DNA from: Arthrobacter sp. UM1
GTDB lineage: Bacteria > Actinomycetota > Actinomycetes > Actinomycetales > Micrococcaceae
Direction: 5' to 3'
DNA: 64,000 nt
Assembly (NCBI RefSeq): GCF_020483305.1
Contig: NZ_JACWAB010000009.1
Coordinates: 1 to 64,000, forward strand
The position numbers and the translations under genes were made by a program. The notes under the pieces are model-generated. The model was not told where the DNA came from and ran no database searches. It worked only from the letters and a program-made list of their open reading frames with translations. Positions 17,055 through 25,118 of this stretch are shown here, one piece after another (the first letter of the stretch is position 1; each line of letters opens with the position of its first letter).

Positions 17055-18226
17055 CGGCGTGCAGCCTCCTCGATGCTCGCGGCGGCCTCGAAGACCGTCC
17101 ATGCCTGGACCTGGGTGGAGAGCTCCACCGGGGTCTGGCCGGGGTACTCCCGCACGGCCTCGGCTCCCGGAGTGCGTGGGAACACGAGGACGCGCTCGGG
17201 GCGCTTCACGATTCCCGTGTGCGCCCAGCGCTCGCCGCGGCCGTCCCAGAGCAGGCGGGCGGTGGTGGTCACCAGCGTGGCCGCCCGGCTGCGCGTGTGC
17301 TCGGGCAGACGCTCGTCCACGGCCGCCGTCGCGAGGTAGCGGCAGAGGATGCCCGTGAACAGGCCGCCGTCCCCCTCGCCGTGTGTGGTGAGGATGTGGG
17401 TGCGGCGCTCCGTCAGGTGTCCCTTGACCGCGTCCACCGTGCGGGCCGCCCGGCGGAGGTTCTCCTCCCCGCCGAGCTCGAGCAGCGCGCCGAGCACCGG
17501 CCCCTGGTTGTAGCTGAAGACCGCCTCGTTGAGGACGGGCTCGCCCTTGGTGATCCGGACGCCGTCCCGGTAGAGGCCGCGATCGTCGAGCACGTGCTCC
17601 TCGAGCCAGTCCACGAGCCCCTGCGCCTTCTGGCGGTACTCCGGGGTGCGGCGGCCGAGCCGGGCCAGGTGGAGGGCCGCCGGCGCCGTCGCCGCCGTGT
17701 TCTTGAAGTCCCGCTTGGTGTTCCAGAAGAGGCCGCCGCCGAGGTCCTCCGTGGCCGCGGAGAGCAGCTGGTCCGTCAGGGCGTGCTCCAGCTTGAGGCG
17801 CTCGCCGGGGCCCGGCTTGCCGGCCTCGCGTGCGAGGGCGTCCAGGCGGCCCATGGCGAGGGCGAGCCACGCCATGTCGTCGTAGTACGAGTTGGTCACC
17901 CGGAAGAAGTTCCGGGAGACGAGCGTCTTGACCGTGCGGGCCGCGAGCTCGCCGGCGCTCGGCAGGCTCGGCCCGTTGACGCGCTCGCCGGTCCGCAGCT
18001 CCCGCCAGCCGACGTCCACGAGGGCGTCCGCGTAGTGGGCCTGCCACCAGTAGTGGAAGGGCCGGACGAAGTTGTTGACCGAGCCGGGGCGCCGCACCGC
18101 CGCGAGGTGCGTGCCGGGCAGGCCGAGCACCGGGCCGCCGAAGTGGCGGATGACCGAGCGCGCCGCCGCCGAGGCGATGGCCGGGAAGCTGTCCGTCTGG
18201 TCTGGGTCGGAGGAGGTGAACGCCAT
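17051..18226 (-). CDS. Glycoside hydrolase family 76 (alpha-1,6-mannanase-like)
   Basis: (alpha/alpha)6-barrel hydrolase, 391 residues. The GH76 catalytic pair is visible in NSYYDDMAWLALAM. GGLFWNTKRDFKNTAATAPAA and SYNQGPVLGALLEL are further family blocks. GH76 enzymes cut alpha-1,6-mannan, but most are exported. This one has no signal peptide and starts at a leaderless ATG (TAGGCT six bases before), so it should act in the cytoplasm, perhaps on its own lipomannan-type precursors or on imported oligosaccharides. It heads a two-gene operon with a Nudix-like protein. Confidence 0.85.
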   Translation of the reverse strand: MAFTSSDPDQTDSFPAIASAAARSVIRHFGGPVLGLPGTHLAAVRRPGSVNNFVRPFHYWWQAHYADALVDVGWRELRTGERVNGPSLPSAGELAARTVKTLVSRNFFRVTNSYYDDMAWLALAMGRLDALAREAGKPGPGERLKLEHALTDQLLSAATEDLGGGLFWNTKRDFKNTAATAPAALHLARLGRRTPEYRQKAQGLVDWLEEHVLDDRGLYRDGVRITKGEPVLNEAVFSYNQGPVLGALLELGGEENLRRAARTVDAVKGHLTERRTHILTTHGEGDGGLFTGILCRYLATAAVDERLPEHTRSRAATLVTTTARLLWDGRGERWAHTGIVKRPERVLVFPRTPGAEAVREYPGQTPVELSTQVQAWTVFEAAASIEEAARR

Positions 18227-18232
18227 GAGACC

Positions 18233-18238
18233 AGCCTA
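18233..18238 (-). promoter_or_regulatory. -10 box of a leaderless promoter
   Basis: TAGGCT with six bases to the ATG of the GH76 gene. Confidence 0.5.
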
Positions 18239-19341
18239 GTGAACCCGAGCGAACCCGGCGCGCCAGTAGTGCGGCGAGACCGGCGGCTCGCCGTCCCCGA
18301 GCTCGACGGCGGCCGTGACGGGCCAGTTCGGATTGCGCAGCGCGCCGCGGGCGATGGAGACGGCGTCCAGCCCCTGGACGAGCAGGTCCTCCGAGACGCG
18401 CGGGTCCTCCAGGACGCCGACGGCGGAGACGAACAGGTCCGGCACCGCCTGCTTCACGGCGAGTGCGAGCCCGGCCTGGTAGCCCGGGCCGGAGGGTCCG
18501 TGGTACGGCCCGATCCCCGCGGAGCTGCACTCCAGCATCGAGACGCCCTCGTCCCGGAGGATCGGCGCGAGCGCCACGGTGTCCTCGAGGCTCCAGCCGT
18601 CCTCCGTCCAGTCCGTGGCGGAGATGCGGACCATGAGCTCCACGCCCTGGGGGAGGGCCTCGCGCACGGCGGCCGCCACCTCCCGCAGGTAGCGCGTCCG
18701 GCCCTCGAAGCCGCCGCCCCACTCGTCCGTGCGCCGGTTGGTCAGAGGGGAGAGGAACTGGTGGATGAGGTAGCCGTGGGCGGCGTGCAGCTGGACCACG
18801 TCGAACCCCGCCTCGGCTGCGCGGCGGGCGGCGGCCGCCCAGTCCTCGATCGAGGAGCGGATCTGCTCCGGGGTCATCTCCTGCGGCTCGGCCGTCCCGA
18901 GCAGCTCGCCCACGCCCGCGCTCGGGGCGAGGGTGGTCCAGCCGCCGTCGTCGGCCGCGAGCGTGCCCCGCGTGGCGGTGGGGTGGCGCTCCGGCTCGCC
19001 CTCGAGCCACGGGATTCCGGCGGCCTTGGCGCCCGCGTGGTTGAGCTGGATGCCGGCGAGCGCCCCTGCGCGTGGACGAACTCCGCCACGGGCTTCCAGG
19101 CGTCCCGGTGCGCGTCCGACCACATCCCCGGGCAGTACGGCGAGATGCGCCCCTCCGGGGAGACCCCGGTGGCCTCGGCGACGACGACGGCGAAGCCGCC
19201 CGCCGCCCGCGCTCCCAGGTGGACGAGGTGCCACGCGCCGACGATCCCGTCCTCGGCGGTCAGCGCATACTGGCACATGGGCGCCAGCATGGTCCGGTTC
19301 CGCAGGGCGAGGCTTCCGACGGCGGCGGGTTCGTTGAGCAT
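18236..19341 (-). pseudogene. NADH:flavin oxidoreductase (Old Yellow Enzyme), frameshifted
   Basis: FMN-dependent ene-reductase family (YqjM/NamA-like): RNRTMLAPMCQYALTAEDG and HLVHLGARAAGGFAVVVAE in the N-terminal part, LNHAGAKA, FDVVQLHAAHGYLIHQFLSPLTNRR (His pair and Tyr of the substrate pocket) and a C-terminal FMN-binding region. The first 91 residues are in one frame (ATG 19341, leaderless TAGGGT-N6-ATG) and the rest in another. The break is at the C4/G4 run 19063-19066, where one more base would give VHAQGALAGIQLNH. The remainder is intact, so this is either a very recent mutation or a base-calling error. If the latter, the gene is functional. Confidence 0.8.
19063..19066 (-). other. 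Frameshift point in the oxidoreductase gene
   Basis: Run of four C (G on the coding strand) where five would restore one continuous reading frame. Confidence 0.75.
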
Positions 19342-19347
19342 GGCTCC

Positions 19348-19353
19348 ACCCTA
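19348..19353 (-). promoter_or_regulatory. -10 box of a leaderless promoter
   Basis: TAGGGT with six bases to the ATG of the flavin oxidoreductase gene. Confidence 0.5.
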
Positions 19354-19437
19354 GGACGGTCCGCTGGGAGCGCACTCGGGCTAGGGTGTGAGGAGAAGCA
19401 CAGTCGAGGCCCTCTCGCGGGGCTGTGAGGAGAGAGC

Positions 19438-20229
19438 ATGCGCATCACGGACTCAACGGTCGCCCTCGTCACGGGCGGCGCGTCCGGACTCGGATTCGCC
19501 ACGGCGAGGTCGCTCATCGAGGCGGGGGCGCGCGTCGTCGTCGTCGACCTCCAGAAGGAGGCGGGCGAGGCCGCCGCCCGCGAGCTCGGGGAGCGGGCGG
19601 TCTTCGCGGCCGCGGACGTGACCCGCGAGGAGGACGTGCAGGCCGCCGTGCGGACGGCCGAGGAGCTCGGCGAGCTGCGGATCGCGGTGAACTGTGCGGG
19701 CGTGGCGACCCCCGGGAAGGTGCTCGGCAAGGAGGGGGTGCTGCCGCTCGAAGCGTTCGCGAAGGTGGTGTCCATCAACCTCATCGGCACGTTCAACGTG
19801 GTGCGCCTCGCGGCCGAGGCCATGTCCCGGCTGGAGCCGGTCTCCGCGGGGGCGGACGGGTTCCCGGACTCGGAGGAGCGCGGGATCATCGTCAACACGG
19901 CCTCGGTGGCGGCCTTCGACGGGCAGATCGGCCAGCCCGCCTATGCGGCCTCGAAGGGCGGGGTGGCCTCGATGACGCTGCCGCTCGCGCGGGAGCTCGC
20001 GCGCTCGCTCGTCCGGGTGGTGACCATCGCGCCCGGCATCATGGAGACGCCTATGCTCGCGGGTCTGCCGCAGGCGGCGCAGGACTCGCTCGGCCAGCAG
20101 GTGCCGCACCCCTCCCGCCTCGGCAAGCCGGCCGAGTACGCGGGGCTCGTCCGCCACCTCGTGGACAACGCGCTCCTCAACGGCGAGGTCATCCGGCTCG
20201 ACGGAGCCATCCGCATGGCGCCCAAGTAG
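19438..20229 (+). CDS. SDR oxidoreductase, 3-hydroxyacyl-CoA dehydrogenase type II-like
   Basis: NAD-dependent short-chain dehydrogenase, 263 residues. It has the Rossmann motif TGGASGLG, acidic VVVDL at the end of strand 2 (NAD preference), the NCAG motif, catalytic Ser in [10 protein letters not shown] and YAASKGG (Tyr-x3-Lys). The insertion [35 protein letters not shown] and PGIMETPML match human-type HSD17B10/FabG-like 3-hydroxyacyl-CoA dehydrogenases of fatty-acid or branched-chain degradation. GAGGAGAG precedes the ATG. It is divergent from the oxidoreductase. Confidence 0.85.
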   Translation: MRITDSTVALVTGGASGLGFATARSLIEAGARVVVVDLQKEAGEAAARELGERAVFAAADVTREEDVQAAVRTAEELGELRIAVNCAGVATPGKVLGKEGVLPLEAFAKVVSINLIGTFNVVRLAAEAMSRLEPVSAGADGFPDSEERGIIVNTASVAAFDGQIGQPAYAASKGGVASMTLPLARELARSLVRVVTIAPGIMETPMLAGLPQAAQDSLGQQVPHPSRLGKPAEYAGLVRHLVDNALLNGEVIRLDGAIRMAPK

Positions 20230-20240
20230 GCCGGAGCCGG

Positions 20241-21179
20241 TCAGACGGTCGGCAGGGCCTTCTCGCCCGCCGTGACGGGGGCCGGGATCGAGTTGCCGAG
20301 CACCGGCGCCGGGCAGACGGCGTACGGGCCGAACGCCATGGGGTAGCAGAGCGCCCGGTTGAAGTCGATGACGGCGTTGTGCTCGCCGGGCGCCCACCCC
20401 TCGGGGCCCGGCCGGCCGAAGACCACCACGGAGACGAACCGCCAGCGCGGCGTGGACTTCCCGTTCGTGGAGTCGCTGAACGTCAGCGTGTACGCGGTGT
20501 TCTCCCCGACCTCGCCGCTGCTCTCGACGGCGGCGACGACCTCCTCGTCCAGCCCCGGGATGTGGAAGCGGACGGTGCCCTCGATCGTGGTGAAGACGGT
20601 GGTGTCGTCCCGGGCGGAGGCCACGCTCTCCACGTACGGGGAGGCCGAGGGCTCGAAGACCGCGGAGACGATCCAGGACGGGTCGTACGGGTAGGTGGGG
20701 ATCTTGGCCAGCTCCGGCTTCGGGAGGCGGGTGCGGATCATGTACCGGCCGCCGCGCACGCCCAGCTCGATGTGGACCATGCCGTGGTCCACCCGGCGGC
20801 GCGAGCCGTTGCGGAAGAGGGCGTCGAAGGGGCGGCGGGCGGCGTCGAAGCGGGCCACGATGTCGGACTCGCCCTCCGCGAGCGTGACGGTTCCGCCCTT
20901 GAGCGGCTCGCCGGCGAGGTTGAGCAGGATGGGCGACTCGGGGTTCTGGGGCGCGATGTGCGCGGTGCCGTCCTGGGCGGACCACAGGCCGGGGACGCTG
21001 TCCAGCTCGGAGGGGCTCTTCGGCAGCCATTCGTAGGAGGCGAGCGTCAGCCATCCGTAGTCCGTGTGGAGGGACGCGAGCCTGCGGCCTCGCCAGTCGG
21101 CCCAGTCCAGCTCCTCCGGGCCTGCCCACGCGGGCAGGACGGGAGTGAAGAACTCGGGGGTCAGGTCCAGGCTGGGCAT
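20241..21179 (-). CDS. DUF1684 family protein
   Basis: 312-residue soluble protein. The signature of the family is the C-terminal block AVIDFNRALCYPMAFGPYAVCPAP, preceded by a beta-rich region. The N-terminal third resembles the FHA-unrelated beta part usual for the family. Function unknown. Two Cys in the signature are spaced for metal or disulfide chemistry, but this is speculation. The ATG at 21179 was chosen because AAAGGAAA lies just upstream. The frame is open to 21266. Confidence 0.75.
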   Translation of the reverse strand: MPSLDLTPEFFTPVLPAWAGPEELDWADWRGRRLASLHTDYGWLTLASYEWLPKSPSELDSVPGLWSAQDGTAHIAPQNPESPILLNLAGEPLKGGTVTLAEGESDIVARFDAARRPFDALFRNGSRRRVDHGMVHIELGVRGGRYMIRTRLPKPELAKIPTYPYDPSWIVSAVFEPSASPYVESVASARDDTTVFTTIEGTVRFHIPGLDEEVVAAVESSGEVGENTAYTLTFSDSTNGKSTPRWRFVSVVVFGRPGPEGWAPGEHNAVIDFNRALCYPMAFGPYAVCPAPVLGNSIPAPVTAGEKALPTV

Positions 21180-21308
21180 TGCTTTCCTTTCAGGTCCCTG
21201 CACTGCGGCCGACAACGGCGTCGGCACGTCAGACCAGGGTACCTTCACACAGCCTGGGAGCCCCATTCGGGGCAGGGGGCCTGCAGGGGCCCGGCGGACG
21301 CCGGGCCG

Positions 21309-22094
21309 CTACGGGGCGGTCTTGCCGCTGCCCTTCCCGTTGCCCTGGGCGCCCTGGGCGGGCGCAGCCGGGGCCGCCTTGGAGGCCGGGGGAGCGGGCT
21401 TGGACGCCGGGGCGCTCGGCTTCGGCGCGGGAGGCGACGACGGCGCCGGCTTCGCCGGGGTGCTCGGCTTGGGCTTCGGCTTCGGGGCCTGCGGCGGAGG
21501 CGTGTAGGCGGGCGGAGGCGTGTACACCGGCGGCGGGGTGTACGCGGGCGGAGGCGTGTAGGCCGGCGGCGGCGTGTAAGCGGGCTGCTGAGGCGCCTGC
21601 TGGCTGGGCTTCGGCTTGGGCTTCTTCGAGGGCTTGGGCTTCGGCTTCGCCGACGCCGTCGGAGTGGCGCTCGGGGAGGGCGAGGCGCTCTTGCCCGGGG
21701 AGGACTGCCCGGCTGAGGGCTTGGCCGAGTCCTTCGACTTCGCGCCGAGCGTCAGACCCCCGCCGGAGACGCCTCCGCCTCCGCCGACGACCGAGGCGAG
21801 CGCGAGGAGCACGAGCCCTCCGCCCATGAACAGGACCCCCGTTCCGCGACGGGACCGGCGCTGGCGGCGTCCGGTGATCCAGCCGATGCGGCCCGTGAGG
21901 AACACGAAGGCCGCGACGAGCATGAGCGCGACGGCGGCGACGAGCACCCCCGCGATCCAGCCCCCGAGCACGGTGGCGGCGACGACGCCGACGAGAGTCA
22001 GCCCCAGCACGGCGAACAGGGGCCATCTCGAGGCCGGCTCGCGGGTGAGCGGCTCGTCGTCGTCGTAGCTGTACTCGTCTAGCAGATCCTGCAT
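21309..22094 (-). CDS. Membrane protein with Pro-rich YTPPP repeat tail
   Basis: 261 residues. The short acidic start MQDLLDEYSYDDDEPLTREP is followed by two adjacent spans (about 24-66), a basic cytosolic turn GRRQRRSRRGTG, a third span with a Gly stretch (VVGGGGGVSGGG), then an extracellular tail rich in Lys-Pro and Ser-Pro with five tandem (A/V)YTPPP units. Such tails usually cross or decorate the cell wall. I see no catalytic domain. The start is the first ATG beyond which coding character is lost. It has no good ribosome binding site. Confidence 0.65.
   Translation of the reverse strand: MQDLLDEYSYDDDEPLTREPASRWPLFAVLGLTLVGVVAATVLGGWIAGVLVAAVALMLVAAFVFLTGRIGWITGRRQRRSRRGTGVLFMGGGLVLLALASVVGGGGGVSGGGLTLGAKSKDSAKPSAGQSSPGKSASPSPSATPTASAKPKPKPSKKPKPKPSQQAPQQPAYTPPPAYTPPPAYTPPPVYTPPPAYTPPPQAPKPKPKPSTPAKPAPSSPPAPKPSAPASKPAPPASKAAPAAPAQGAQGNGKGSGKTAP
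21495..21584 (-). repeat. Five tandem 18-bp units encoding (A/V)YTPPP
   Basis: In-frame imperfect 18-base repeats within the Pro-rich tail. Copy number is likely to vary between strains by slippage or recombination. Confidence 0.8.
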
Positions 22095-22173
22095 GGGGAG
22101 ATAGGCACCTATCGGATGAATGGACGAGGAAGGGGGTGTTCCTCTGGGGACCAGGCGAAGAGGCCTTTCCTCA

Positions 22174-23136
22174 TCATAGAGCGCGGCTCGGTTCGGGCGG
22201 CCTTTCGAGATCGAATCGAGAGCAGAATGTGAGGTTCCGTCCCGTGTGGGGGTCTCGGAAGGCGATGCTGCGAGCCAGCAGGCCCAGGGGGCGGGCGTAG
22301 TCGTCCGGGGCTTCGTCGAGCAGCACGGGGTAGAACGGGTCGTTCTCGATGCCCAGCCCGAGCCCGGCCATGTGCAGGCGCAGCTGGTGGGTCTTGCCCG
22401 TGTGCGGTGTGAGGCGATACAGCGCCCGCCCGCGGCCGCTTGGCGCGGACGCATCGGGTTCGAGCACCGTGAGCAGCTCGATCTCCGAGTGGGCGTTGGG
22501 CGGCCCCTCCTCCTCGAAGGCGCGGAGCTGGGCCTTGACCTTGTTCAGGCGGCTGCGCACGTGGACGGGCCCCAGGGCGAGCCGGTCCGCGAGCTCGCCG
22601 CGCGGCGCCGGGGCGAGGGCCTCGTAGGACTTCTCGATCCGCCGCCGCTCGAAGAGCTGCTGGTAGGCCCCGCGGTCCTCGGCGCGCCGGACGAAGAGGA
22701 CGACGCCCCACGTGAGGCGGTCCAGGCGGTGCAGGGGAGTGAGCTCCGGCTCGTCCAGAAGGCGGCGCAGCCGGACGAGGGCGGTCTCCTGGAGGAACCT
22801 GCCGCCGGGCGTTGTGGGCAGGAACGGGGGCTTGTCCGCGACGACGAGGCGCTCGTCCTCGTGCAGAAGCCTCACCTCGAAGGGAATGCGCTGCTCCGCC
22901 GGAGGGCTGCGGTAGTACCAGATGAACTCGGCGGCGCCGAGGGGCGTCTCGGGCCGGATTCGGGTGCCGTCCGCTGCGGCCACCTCTCCTTCGGCGAAGC
23001 GGCGGCGGATGCCCTCGGGGTCCACGTGGCCGAACCGCTCGAGCACGAACTCGAGGACGGTCCGCCACGGGCCGCTCAGCGGGACGCGGAGGCGGGTGGC
23101 GTTGACGCCGTCGCGGACGGGGAGCGGGCTCTTCAC
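22174..23136 (-). CDS. RluA-family pseudouridine synthase
   Basis: RNA pseudouridine synthase, 320 residues. The catalytic Asp lies in HRLDRLTWGVVLF, VADKPPFLPTTPGG precedes it and the C-terminal RLTPHTGKTHQLRLHMAGLGLGIENDPFYP is the conserved KTHQLR block. The target (rRNA or tRNA) is not identifiable from motifs. GTG start overlapping the stop of the DUF6541 gene (GTGA), so it is the third gene of the lhr operon. Confidence 0.85.
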   Translation of the reverse strand: MKSPLPVRDGVNATRLRVPLSGPWRTVLEFVLERFGHVDPEGIRRRFAEGEVAAADGTRIRPETPLGAAEFIWYYRSPPAEQRIPFEVRLLHEDERLVVADKPPFLPTTPGGRFLQETALVRLRRLLDEPELTPLHRLDRLTWGVVLFVRRAEDRGAYQQLFERRRIEKSYEALAPAPRGELADRLALGPVHVRSRLNKVKAQLRAFEEEGPPNAHSEIELLTVLEPDASAPSGRGRALYRLTPHTGKTHQLRLHMAGLGLGIENDPFYPVLLDEAPDDYARPLGLLARSIAFRDPHTGRNLTFCSRFDLERPPEPSRAL

Positions 23137-25118
23137 GGCGACTCGCTCTTCCAGTCCGGATCACAGGCCGCGATGCGGAGCAGGCGGGCGTCTCCCTGCG
23201 TGTCCACGGGGATGAAGCCGTGGGCCCGGTCCAGGTGCAGGAAGCCCTGCCGGTAGGTGAGCTGGGAGCCGTTGACGCTCGCGTGGCCGAAGTCCAGGAC
23301 GTACTCGAGGCGCAGGGTGCGGGCGGACGCGCAGACCTTGGGGTCCGTGGCCGCCTGGTCCAGGTGGGACATGACGTAGCGCCCGTCCTCGGTGGGGGCC
23401 GGACCGTTGGTGGGCTGGACCATGTCCACGGGCGCGTAGACCTCGGCCAGCCCCGCGCCGGTCAGGGGATCCCCGGCGATGACGGTACCGCGGGGGACCC
23501 GCTCGCCGAGGCGCTTGAGGAGGGCCGTCTCGTCCTCTGTCACGAGCAGCGAGGTGGGGGTCAGGGCGTACTTCTGCCGGCCGTCCTCCACAGAGCGCTG
23601 GAGGCTCGGGCTCGCCGGCACGATGAGGACGGCGAGCACGGCGAGAGCCGCTCCGGCGCACCACCCTGGCCAGGCGGGAGGCAGCGGACGCCGGCCCCGG
23701 CGGGCGCGGCGTCGGAGAGCAGCCGCCCCGAGCGAGGCCGCCGTGCGAGCGGCCCAGGCGATCCCCAGCCCGGTCAGGGGCACGGCGAGGAGAGCCGCGA
23801 GGGAGGAGATGCGGAAGTAGTCGTTGTACCAGACGCCCGTGAGCGCCCAGCGCAGGTCCCCGCCTCGACCCCAGGAGCCGACGACGAAGGCCGCCACGGC
23901 GAGGCAGTACGACCCCACGAGCCACCTGAGCCTGGGGGAGGAGAGGGCGGCGGCCACGCCGAGCAGCACGAGCACCGCGAGCACTGCGTTGACGGGGTAG
24001 CTCAGCTGGGACTGCGTCAGGCTGTCCCGCAAAGCCGAGAGCGGCTTGCCCTGAAGCTCCCAGTTGGACGAGGCGTTGCGCTTGGGCCGGACCTGCCCCC
24101 AGACGACCGCGAGAGACACGAGCCAGAGCGGCGGGGCCAGCCTCCGCATCCACCGGTGCGAGAGGCGGGCCGCGCGGGAGAGGACGAACGGGGTGAGCAG
24201 GAGCATGGCCGTGTTGAGCATGCTCGGATGGGCCAGAAGGACCCCGGGCGCGGCGAGGACGAGGAAGAGGCCGGCGCGGAACGACGTCGTCGGCAGCCGC
24301 GAGCCGCCGCAGGCGGTGACGGCGAAGCCGAGCACCGCCGGCAGGAGGGCCACGGCGTACAGGTAGGGGTAGATGACTCCGAACTGGATGGGCAGATAGG
24401 GGAAGAGGGGCATGGCCGCCGCGGCCGCTGCGGAGCCCGCCGTGACGAGGCGGGACGGCCCGGCCACGACACGGGTGAACCAGAGGACGCCGAGCGGCCA
24501 GACGCAGGAGGCGATGACGAGGTTGACCGCGTTCATGGCCACCGGGACCGGGGTGCCGAGGAGTAGCGCGGGCAGGGCGGCGGTGTCATGCCAGGCGGCG
24601 GGGTAGAAGCTCGCCCGCGGGTCGAACGCGAGGAGGCCGATGGTCAGGGAGGAGGCATGGCCCGTCTCGACGATGTACTCGACCGCGGGAGCGTGGAAGA
24701 TCGTGTCGTGCGCCTGGGCGAGCAGGTCCGGCTGGGGGATGGTGCGCAGGAGAACCCAGGCGATTCCGGCGGCGCTCGCGGTCAGCGCCGTGGCGAGCAC
24801 GGCCCGGTTGTGCCGGGGCAGGCGGATCCGGGCGTCTTCGGAGTGGAGGAGGGGCCAGCGCTCCTCGGCCACAGCCCGCAGCCCCCACGCGAGCCCGGCG
24901 AGCACGAGCGTGGAGACGGCCAGCTGCCACAGCCCCCACCCGAGCTCGAGCGCGTCGAAGCAGACGGCTCCGAGGCCCACGGCGGTGGCGGAGAGCGGCG
25001 CGGCGGAGGCGAGCAGCGCAAGTCCCCTCAGACGGAGGACCAGGCCCGTGACGAGCCCGGGGAGGACGAGGACGGCTGCGCTCAGCGCCACGGCAGGCAG
25101 GGCGAGGAGCCAGGTCAT
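23133..25118 (-). CDS. DUF6541-type multi-span membrane protein
   Basis: 661 residues with about 12-14 hydrophobic segments and a hydrophilic C-terminal domain of some 150 residues (from SPSLQRSVEDGRQ to the end). The first extracellular loop has QAHDTIFHAPAVEYIVETGHAS and FDPRASFYPAAWH, an acidic pattern as in GT-C-type integral membrane glycosyltransferases, and the family is common in actinobacteria. A role in cell-wall polysaccharide transfer is inference. ATG overlaps the stop of lhr (ATGA), and its own stop overlaps the RluA start. Confidence 0.7.
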   Translation of the reverse strand: MTWLLALPAVALSAAVLVLPGLVTGLVLRLRGLALLASAAPLSATAVGLGAVCFDALELGWGLWQLAVSTLVLAGLAWGLRAVAEERWPLLHSEDARIRLPRHNRAVLATALTASAAGIAWVLLRTIPQPDLLAQAHDTIFHAPAVEYIVETGHASSLTIGLLAFDPRASFYPAAWHDTAALPALLLGTPVPVAMNAVNLVIASCVWPLGVLWFTRVVAGPSRLVTAGSAAAAAAMPLFPYLPIQFGVIYPYLYAVALLPAVLGFAVTACGGSRLPTTSFRAGLFLVLAAPGVLLAHPSMLNTAMLLLTPFVLSRAARLSHRWMRRLAPPLWLVSLAVVWGQVRPKRNASSNWELQGKPLSALRDSLTQSQLSYPVNAVLAVLVLLGVAAALSSPRLRWLVGSYCLAVAAFVVGSWGRGGDLRWALTGVWYNDYFRISSLAALLAVPLTGLGIAWAARTAASLGAAALRRRARRGRRPLPPAWPGWCAGAALAVLAVLIVPASPSLQRSVEDGRQKYALTPTSLLVTEDETALLKRLGERVPRGTVIAGDPLTGAGLAEVYAPVDMVQPTNGPAPTEDGRYVMSHLDQAATDPKVCASARTLRLEYVLDFGHASVNGSQLTYRQGFLHLDRAHGFIPVDTQGDARLLRIAACDPDWKSESP

